The notes beneath the pieces are model-generated. The model did no database searches. It saw nothing but the letters and a program-made list of their open reading frames with translations, and had not been told where the DNA came from. Below are positions 42,312-48,430 of a stretch of DNA of 48,430 nucleotides, piece by piece. Origin of the DNA: Emticicia sp. (lineage in GTDB: Bacteria; Bacteroidota; Bacteroidia; Cytophagales; Spirosomataceae); the NCBI GenBank assembly GCA_023254245.1, contig JALQYE010000002.1, positions 16,528 to 64,957 of the forward strand. The letters run 5' to 3'. How positions within the stretch are numbered: position 1 is the first letter of the stretch; every line of letters begins with the position of its first letter. Position numbers and translations under genes: made by a program.

Positions 42312-44876
42312 TTATTCTTCTTCAGCTCCCAATTGTCCGCCTGAGCTGATATTACTTCCAAAGAAAAGGGCATTTAAGAAAAGCTTGTTTGTGCCAAACC
42401 ATGTGCCTCTAAAATTGGGGTCATCGGAAAATAAAATGGCTCTACCGTTTCCTTCGTAGCTAATATTGATGGCGGCTGAGTTCGTAATGCGTTTCAAAGA
42501 TTCTTGATGTACATAACCCGTAATTCTTGGGTTTTGTGTATAAACTAAAACCGAATTAGCAGCTCCAGTGCTTCGCTCCAAAATTGTGTTATTGTTTCGA
42601 TAAATAGCCATTTTTTTGCTTGTGTATCCAAATCCAATCGGACTTGTTATATCAAGTTCTGCTTCAAAAATGGCACCACCCGTTTGTTTGGCTCCTTCCG
42701 ATGCTTGAAAATCTTCGTAGTTGATACGAACTTTATTTCGGCTACTATCGGGTTTCATTTCACGCAGCTTCTCTTTTACGATGTCTTGTTTAATGGCCCA
42801 TTCTGTACCTGTTTTTAGCGTAATTAACGTACCACCATTAGCAACCCAAGCCTTTATTTTTTGAGCCGATGCTTTATCTAAAGCAGTATAATTTCCCCCA
42901 ACCAATATAATCGTGTTGTAACGGTTAATATTTAAACGAGCAAAATTATAGACTTCTACTTTGGTTATTGGCATTCCAATTTTGGTGTCTAATAAATGCC
43001 AAACTTCACCAGCTTCCGATGCCGTAACGCCTCCACCCACGAGCATCATCGCTTGTGGTTTCTTTACGGTCTGAAAACTATTGCTTCCTAAATCAATACC
43101 AGATGTACTAAATCCTGTCGAGACTGGTTCAATAGTAACACCCGTATTTTGTGAAATTTGTTTCAATTTTTGGTATAATTCTTCTGAACTAAGTTTTTGC
43201 TTTTGTACTGAAACCATTAGAGTTCCGTACCCGTATTCTTTGCCACCAATTCCAAATTTTTTGAAAGAAGTTTTAGTAAGTATCTGGTTATCAAGTAGCT
43301 GATTTAGGGCTTTTGGTGCGTAATAATCCGTCCAGTCAATCAGATAAGCATAGTCACTTTTGTTGAATGGGGTAGGAGTTGGTTTTAACTCAGCTTTAGT
43401 AATACGTTCACCTTTTTGAAAACTGCCTTTTAATTCGGTATGAGGAAGCCCATAAGCTAAGGCAAGATTCCATGCCGAAGCATCGTAAAATAAGCTATCA
43501 GCAAATGTTGTTGGTCGGTCAAAAATCGAGCGAACCATTAGAAACTGCGGCTGTGCCGATGGAATCACCACTGCTTTGCCCTTCTTAAAGGTTGAACCAT
43601 TTTCTGTCACATCACCTGCTAAATGATAAAATTCAATGTTATGTTGAATCAATAAATCCCAAAACGCACGATTACGGCTTTGGTCGTTGGCATCGCCAAT
43701 AATGTATGCTTTGGTCGCAAATTTTTGCCCTTGAGCTATTGTTTCCGAAAAGAAATTACGTTGATGCTTCAAAAGATTTTCTTTTTCAACCAACGAAGCT
43801 CGTAAAGTTGCCAAAGCATTGACAAGTTGATTTCTGACCGTAAACCCAAAAGCTAAATCCCCGTTTTGGCTTTCTTGTACGTGTCCACGTGAGCTTGCTT
43901 GCTCAAATAAAAGCCCTAAGCCACCTTCCATATCAGGATAGCTGGAGCCATAGCCTGGGTACAAATTATCAAACGATTCTTTGGTATAATACAATGAGCC
44001 GATTTCATTCATGGCCTGTTCAAAATATTTTGCAAATCGTCCATTGAGTTCTTTATAAACATATTTCGGAACGAGCGGATTTTCGGCATTTTCTTTTGTT
44101 GGTTCAAAAAAGTGGCTTGCATTGGTTCCCATTTCGTGGAAGTCAGTCACTACATTTGGTAGCCACTGATGATAAAAAGCTAAACGATTGCGGCTCTCAA
44201 CATTTACTGCCAAATACCAATCACGATTTAAATCAAACCAATAATGATTAGTGCGTCCGCCTGGCCAAACTTCGTTGTGTTCTCGGTCGTTGGCATCTGC
44301 TACCATTGGGTCGCCTTTGTGCATGTTAGCCCAATGTGTGTGGCGGTCACGTCCATCAGGATTTATCACAGGTTCCATCAAAATTACGGCATCTTTTAGC
44401 CAGCCAAGTGCTTCAGGGTCTTCGGTTGCGGTTAAGTAATAAGCAGTCAGAATAGAAGCCTCACCACCCGAAGGCTCATTGCCGTGCACATTATAGCCCA
44501 ACCAAATTATGGCAGGAGCTTTCTTGGTATCGGGCATTGGTTTGCTGGGGTCTGTAATTGCCAAATGTTCTTTTCTGATTTCTTCTAAACGTTTGATGTT
44601 GTCGGGTGTAGAAATCGTTACAATGATTTGCTCACGATGCTCGTTGGTTTCGCCAATTTTTTGAACAGTAACTCGGTCAGATACTCGGTCGAGTTCACGC
44701 ATATATTCTACCAGCTTGTCGTGACGAGTATGATGCGACCCAATGCCGTATCCTAAAAACTGTTCTGGAGTAGGGATAGCTGGATTGAGCTGTTTTTTAG
44801 GAAAAAAATAATCGTTTTGGGCAAAAGAAATGGCAGAAATGCCAAGGCAGTAAACAAACGTTAGGAGTTTCTTCAC
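42312..44876 (-). CDS. Exported M14-family zinc carboxypeptidase
   Basis: An 854-residue protein with a signal peptide (about 1-19). The peptidase M14 domain (about 45-370) has zinc ligands His131 and Glu134 in NVHGNEPSGGE, EPVINPDGRDR, and the third His in VTDFHEMG; the catalytic Glu is likely in GLLFEQASSRG. The long C-terminal part contains a class I glutamine-amidotransferase-like region (about 610-720, MMLVGGGVTASEAGEVW, TIILVGGNYTAL) that is probably structural. M14 proteins of this size are common secreted peptidases in Bacteroidota. No T9SS signal is evident. The start is GTG 44876, the only one that begins the signal peptide. Confidence 0.9.
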   Translation of the reverse strand: MKKLLTFVYCLGISAISFAQNDYFFPKKQLNPAIPTPEQFLGYGIGSHHTRHDKLVEYMRELDRVSDRVTVQKIGETNEHREQIIVTISTPDNIKRLEEIRKEHLAITDPSKPMPDTKKAPAIIWLGYNVHGNEPSGGEASILTAYYLTATEDPEALGWLKDAVILMEPVINPDGRDRHTHWANMHKGDPMVADANDREHNEVWPGGRTNHYWFDLNRDWYLAVNVESRNRLAFYHQWLPNVVTDFHEMGTNASHFFEPTKENAENPLVPKYVYKELNGRFAKYFEQAMNEIGSLYYTKESFDNLYPGYGSSYPDMEGGLGLLFEQASSRGHVQESQNGDLAFGFTVRNQLVNALATLRASLVEKENLLKHQRNFFSETIAQGQKFATKAYIIGDANDQSRNRAFWDLLIQHNIEFYHLAGDVTENGSTFKKGKAVVIPSAQPQFLMVRSIFDRPTTFADSLFYDASAWNLALAYGLPHTELKGSFQKGERITKAELKPTPTPFNKSDYAYLIDWTDYYAPKALNQLLDNQILTKTSFKKFGIGGKEYGYGTLMVSVQKQKLSSEELYQKLKQISQNTGVTIEPVSTGFSTSGIDLGSNSFQTVKKPQAMMLVGGGVTASEAGEVWHLLDTKIGMPITKVEVYNFARLNINRYNTIILVGGNYTALDKASAQKIKAWVANGGTLITLKTGTEWAIKQDIVKEKLREMKPDSSRNKVRINYEDFQASEGAKQTGGAIFEAELDITSPIGFGYTSKKMAIYRNNNTILERSTGAANSVLVYTQNPRITGYVHQESLKRITNSAAINISYEGNGRAILFSDDPNFRGTWFGTNKLFLNALFFGSNISSGGQLGAEEE

Positions 44877-44960
44877 GGTAGTTTTAGTGTTTAGTTTGAG
44901 ATGATTTAAAATTAAGAAAAAAGCCTAAGATTTTATAGGTCTTTGATAGAAGTTTGGTAT

Positions 44961-45254
44961 TTATTCTTGAATATCTTTCAATAATCTATATTTTGCTGGT
45001 TTTGAGCCAGTTCGTTCGACTATTCCTCTCGCCTCTAAATCCAGTTTCACGGTTTCACCATACCATTGGACACCTCCCTCAAAAATATCATTAATATTTT
45101 CGTACAAACGCTCCATCAGCTCTGTATGGGTAAGCTGTGTTTCACTCAAAATAGAAATAATATTCTCTTTTACAGTAAGGTACTTGTCTAAAGAAATGCG
45201 TTTATTCTTTTTTCCTGCTTGTGGATGAAGTGTTTGAATTTGTTCACCTTTCAT
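44961..45254 (-). CDS. DUF6958-like small protein
   Basis: A 97-residue protein starting MKGEQIQTLHPQAGKKNKRIS. It has a helical, winged-helix-like layout: a conserved KENIISILSE helix, LTHTELMERL, FEGGVQWYGETVKLDLEARGIVER and the wing KPAKYRL. This matches what I recall as DUF6958, of unknown function; the shape suggests a small DNA-binding or regulatory protein. The frame opens upstream at TTG 45314, but the ATG at 45254 starts the conserved part. It sits between hpt and the M14 gene on the same strand. Confidence 0.78.
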   Translation of the reverse strand: MKGEQIQTLHPQAGKKNKRISLDKYLTVKENIISILSETQLTHTELMERLYENINDIFEGGVQWYGETVKLDLEARGIVERTGSKPAKYRLLKDIQE

Positions 45255-45380
45255 ATTTTGTATATCTACAGAAGTTAAACTTCTTTTAAATAGATGGTTG
45301 AAAATATACGACAATTACATTTTTTAAAACACTACTAATGAGTATTTTATACTGCTATGGACTGTCGACCGTGTACTAAT

Positions 45381-45911
45381 TTATTCTTTCAAAACATAAA
45401 TACTATCTAAATTTCGACCAAAACCATCATAATCAAGGCCATAACCAACCACGAACTTATTTTCAATTTCAAAGCCCACATAGTCGAGTTTTAAAGGCAC
45501 TTTCAACGCTTCGGGTTTAAAAAGCATGGTCATTATTTTAATTGAAGCTGGTTTTTGTGCAGCCAGTTGGCCCAAAATTTCTTGCATTGTCATTCCTGTA
45601 TCCACAATATCTTCTACAATCACAATGTGTCGATTCTGGATATCTTCTTTCAAACCTAATACTTGCTTTACTTTTCCAGTGGATTCCGTACTTTGGTACG
45701 ACGAAACTCTAATAAAAGTTACCTCGCATTCAATATCAATCGACTTAAACAAATCGGCGATAAACATAAACGAACCATTCAAAACTCCTATTAATAATGG
45801 ATTTTTTCCTGCATAATCTTTGTTTACTTCTTGAGCAAGGACTTTGATACGTTCTTGTAGAGGTGTAGATTCAATGAATGGTACGAAAGATTTATCTCTG
45901 ATTTGTTTCAT
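45381..45911 (-). CDS. hpt: Hypoxanthine phosphoribosyltransferase
   Basis: A 176-residue purine salvage enzyme forming IMP or GMP from hypoxanthine or guanine and PRPP. The PRPP-binding loop is VIVEDIVDTGMTM, with the flexible loop around VSSYQSTESTG and the NPLLIGVLNGSFMF segment that follows the N-terminus. The C-terminal YVGFEIENKFVVGYGLDYDG block is characteristic of HPRT. A longer frame from 45980 exists, but ATG 45911 (MKQIRDKSFV) gives the family length. Confidence 0.95.
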   Translation of the reverse strand: MKQIRDKSFVPFIESTPLQERIKVLAQEVNKDYAGKNPLLIGVLNGSFMFIADLFKSIDIECEVTFIRVSSYQSTESTGKVKQVLGLKEDIQNRHIVIVEDIVDTGMTMQEILGQLAAQKPASIKIMTMLFKPEALKVPLKLDYVGFEIENKFVVGYGLDYDGFGRNLDSIYVLKE

Positions 45912-46060
45912 CTTGGGGATAATTTTATTGATGATGCAATTTAAGAAAATGATTTGAATTTTGAGGAAGACTTCGCTCAAAGCGAAGCCATCCTTGGAAG
46001 GTTATAAATAATTTTAAGAAAATTTTAAGTTTGTATAATTTAAAAACCAAAAAGGCGTTA

Positions 46061-47326
46061 ATGTTGCATAAAAGTTACTTTATGAAAACCTTGAATCAGA
46101 TAGCAGTAAAAATGAGTGTTAGAAGCGTATTAGTTTTATTGATGGTGAGCCAAGTGGCACAAGCTCAATTTTCTTGGTTTGGAGGCAGCACGAAAAAGAA
46201 GCAACACGAGGTATTATTGGCCAATCGAGCCATTCAGATTGAAGCTACGCAGGCCATTAATAATATGTATAATTTTAAGTATGATGCGGCCGAACGTGAT
46301 TTCAGGTGGCTGACTGTTAAATATCCAGAGCACCCGATTGGTTTTTTCTTGTTGGGGTTAAATGAATGGTGGAAAATAGTACCTGATACCAAAGATGAAT
46401 CGCATGATGATGCATTTTTGGCGAATATGGACAGAGCGATTGATTTGGCTGATGATATGCTTGATGATGACGACGGCGATAAAGAAGCTGCCTTTTTTCA
46501 AGCAGCCGCTTATGCTTTCAAAGGTAGATTACACTCTGAGCGTGGCAATTGGATTAAAGCTGCCTGGGATGGCAAGCAAGCCATGAAATACCTTGATAAA
46601 TGCCGTGGCTTTGGAGATTTTAACCCCGAATTGGCTATTGGAGATGGCCTTTATAATTATTATTCAAAATGGATTCCCGAAAATTATCCTTCGCTTAAAC
46701 CTATGTTAGTTTTCTTTCATAAAGGAGTTAAAGCACAAGGAATCAAGCAGCTGGAGTATGTGGCATCGAATGCTTTCTACACACGAATGGAAGCCAAATA
46801 CTTTTTGATGCAAATTTATTCGATGGAAAATCAACATCAGAAAGCCTATTATGAAGCTGTTCAAATGCACGCTATGTATCCTGATAATTCGTTTTTTCAT
46901 CGTTATGCAGCCCGTACGGCCTTTATGTTGGGTAAATCAGACGAAGCCGAAAAATTGGCCGAAGAATTACTGGCCAATGTAAACGTTGCCAAATACGGTT
47001 ATGAAAGCACCGCAGGGCGTTATGCTGCATATATTTTGGGTTATATCAACTACAATTATAAGCGAGATTTGCCAAAAGCAAAAGAGTACTATCAAAAAAC
47101 GATTGATTTTGCTTTGCAAAATAATTCCAAAGATTCAGGGTATTTTCTTGGAGCGAATCTTACTTTGGGTAAAATTGCCAGTGCTGAAAAAGATTATGTA
47201 AAAGCACTGCAATATTTCAATATCGTGACAAATAATGGCGATAAAAAGCTGGATACATATAAAGAAGCAAGCAAACTTATTGACGAAACTAAAAAGCTAA
47301 TCAAAGCCGAAAAGAAAAAGAAATAA
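46061..47326 (+). CDS. Exported TPR-type protein
   Basis: A 421-residue protein if started at ATG 46061; ATG 46082 (MKTLNQIAVKM) is equally possible and gives 414. A signal peptide ends near VAQAQ. The rest is helical repeats of TPR type, with Trp/Tyr-rich motifs (FLLGLNEWWKIV, YYEAVQMHAMYPDN, AKEYYQKTIDF) and a Lys-rich end (AEKKKK). An acidic stretch LADDMLDDDDGDKEA lies at ~135-150. The family occurs widely in Bacteroidota without a known function. It is followed 14 bases later by a phosphoesterase gene, suggesting co-transcription. Confidence 0.82.
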   Translation: MLHKSYFMKTLNQIAVKMSVRSVLVLLMVSQVAQAQFSWFGGSTKKKQHEVLLANRAIQIEATQAINNMYNFKYDAAERDFRWLTVKYPEHPIGFFLLGLNEWWKIVPDTKDESHDDAFLANMDRAIDLADDMLDDDDGDKEAAFFQAAAYAFKGRLHSERGNWIKAAWDGKQAMKYLDKCRGFGDFNPELAIGDGLYNYYSKWIPENYPSLKPMLVFFHKGVKAQGIKQLEYVASNAFYTRMEAKYFLMQIYSMENQHQKAYYEAVQMHAMYPDNSFFHRYAARTAFMLGKSDEAEKLAEELLANVNVAKYGYESTAGRYAAYILGYINYNYKRDLPKAKEYYQKTIDFALQNNSKDSGYFLGANLTLGKIASAEKDYVKALQYFNIVTNNGDKKLDTYKEASKLIDETKKLIKAEKKKK

Positions 47327-47340
47327 TCATCTTCTGAATA

Positions 47341-48430
47341 ATGAAAACACTTTTGAGCGTATTTTTGGGGAAATTTTCCAGAAATATGCTCAAAAAAGTT
47401 ATATATCTAACAGTTTTCATTTATTCGATAGTATCCATCACATTCGAGAATAGTCTTCATGCCCAAGTTATTACTCGTGGGCCGTATTTGCAGCAATTAG
47501 GGCAAAATAGTGTTATTGTTCGTTGGCGAACGGATGTGCCAACCCAGAGTTTGGTTACATACAGTATGGATTTGCCAAACATTGTTGGTATATCCTCTCC
47601 GAAAACTGAATTAGATAATCTATCAACAACTGAGCATATTGTTCAAATTAGAGGGCTTCAAGCCAATACAAAATATAACTATACGGTTGGAACCGAAGCA
47701 AAGCTCTTAGCTTCTGGCAAAGACTATTACTTTGTCACTGCTCCAAGCCCAACCGATAATCGTCCAATAAATATTTGGGCAATGGGTGACTTTGGCGATA
47801 ACTCAACCGAAGTTTACGTAAAAAATCAGACAGCTGTAAGAGAGCAATACCTTAAAAATAAATCGAACTATACCGATTTATGGCTTTGGTTGGGCGATAA
47901 CGCCTATTGTTGCGGAACGGATATTGAATATCAACGACAAATTTTTGATTTTTATGGCAGTAAAGTTCTCGGCAATACTGTTTTCTTTCCTGTTCCAGGC
48001 AATCATGAATATTACGAAACTGCCACGGGACAAATCGATAAAAAGATTAATTACTACAATGTAATCAGTGTGCCAACCAAAGGCGAATTAGGTGGCTTAC
48101 CATCAAATACCAAAGAATATTACTCATTTAATTACGGAAATATTCATATCATCGCACTCGATTCTTATGGTTTAGACGAAGGCAAATACCGCCTTTCTGA
48201 CCCTCAAAGTAAACAATATCAGTGGCTTATCAATGATTTAGAAGCCAATAAGGGAAAGTCACTTTGGACGATTATCACTTTTCATCATCCGCCTTACACA
48301 AAGCGTTCGCATGATTCTGATGGAGAAGCTGATTTGGTTGCTATCAGAGAAGCTTTAGTGCCTATTTTTGATAAGTATAAGGTAGATTTAGTCTTGAATG
48401 GGCATAGCCACTCATACGAGCGTTCACACC
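47341..48430 (+). CDS. Purple acid phosphatase-like metallophosphoesterase, partial (runs off the end)
   Basis: The reading frame opens at ATG 47341 and stays open for 363 codons to the window edge, so the C-terminus is missing. A membrane/signal segment (about 17-40, LKKVIYLTVFIYSIVSITF, then HAQ) is followed by a fibronectin-III-like purple acid phosphatase N-domain (TRGPYLQQLGQNSVIVRW). The metallophosphatase motifs come next: GDFGDNS, WLGDNAY, PGNHEYY, FHHPPY and GHSHSYERS. These are the binuclear metal ligands. It is expected to hydrolyse phosphomonoesters outside the cytoplasm. Confidence 0.92.
   Translation, partial: MKTLLSVFLGKFSRNMLKKVIYLTVFIYSIVSITFENSLHAQVITRGPYLQQLGQNSVIVRWRTDVPTQSLVTYSMDLPNIVGISSPKTELDNLSTTEHIVQIRGLQANTKYNYTVGTEAKLLASGKDYYFVTAPSPTDNRPINIWAMGDFGDNSTEVYVKNQTAVREQYLKNKSNYTDLWLWLGDNAYCCGTDIEYQRQIFDFYGSKVLGNTVFFPVPGNHEYYETATGQIDKKINYYNVISVPTKGELGGLPSNTKEYYSFNYGNIHIIALDSYGLDEGKYRLSDPQSKQYQWLINDLEANKGKSLWTIITFHHPPYTKRSHDSDGEADLVAIREALVPIFDKYKVDLVLNGHSHSYERSH

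Overview
The window looks like the chromosome of a Bacteroidota bacterium, most likely of the order Cytophagales (an Emticicia/Arcicella-like relative is my inference). The DNA is AT-rich. It encodes a protein with a C-terminal type IX secretion (T9SS) signal, a TonB-dependent receptor with DUF4249 lipoprotein, a LytS/LytTR two-component pair, GSCFA and NifU proteins, OmpA/PD40 envelope proteins and menaquinone synthesis. Several promoters fit the Bacteroidota form (TTG or TTTG, about 19-21 bases, TAnnTTTG). I see no tRNA, rRNA, CRISPR array, insertion sequence or prophage.

Layout. 1-2.3 kb: an HxlR-type redox regulator divergent from a quinone-oxidoreductase-like enzyme and an alpha/beta hydrolase. 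2.4-5.4 kb: a small-molecule phosphotransferase and the maltosyltransferase GlgE. 5.6-8.5 kb: two SPOR proteins that look like decayed RlpA relatives, then a secreted metalloprotease with a T9SS tail. 8.5-15.2 kb: a leftward run with an acyltransferase, a polytopic GT-C-like protein and two tandem PD40 envelope paralogues, one with and one without an OmpA domain. 15.5-24 kb: mostly housekeeping genes (cytochrome c, FtsB/DivIC, enolase, YicC, ArgS, glutathione peroxidase, MenA). 24-31.7 kb: an OmpA lipoprotein, TPR protein, an enlarged D-Ala-D-Ala ligase, NifU, Mrp, DUF2071 and GSCFA proteins.

31.9-39.2 kb is a coherent locus: a secreted CotH-type kinase divergent from a LytS kinase, LytTR regulator, TonB-dependent receptor and DUF4249 lipoprotein. 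The CotH/LytS intergenic region has four copies of TCTACAC as two oppositely oriented pairs, each with exactly 21 bp between repeat starts. A weaker pair with the same spacing precedes the receptor gene. All three pairs lie about 65-80 bp before a start codon, which suggests that one LytTR regulator controls the locus.

39.4-42.2 kb is the most novel part: a Crp/Fnr regulator with an FNR-like recognition helix, a Cys/Pro/Thr-rich 82-residue peptide with a double-glycine leader, a perfect FNR-type palindrome upstream of the peptide gene, a 250-residue protein resembling a decayed lantibiotic-dehydratase C-terminal (SpaB_C) domain, and a GT2 glycosyltransferase translationally coupled to it. I read this as a candidate glycosylated-peptide (RiPP-like) pathway. 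The window closes with an M14 carboxypeptidase, a DUF6958-like protein, hypoxanthine phosphoribosyltransferase, a TPR protein and a purple-acid-phosphatase-like enzyme cut off by the window end.
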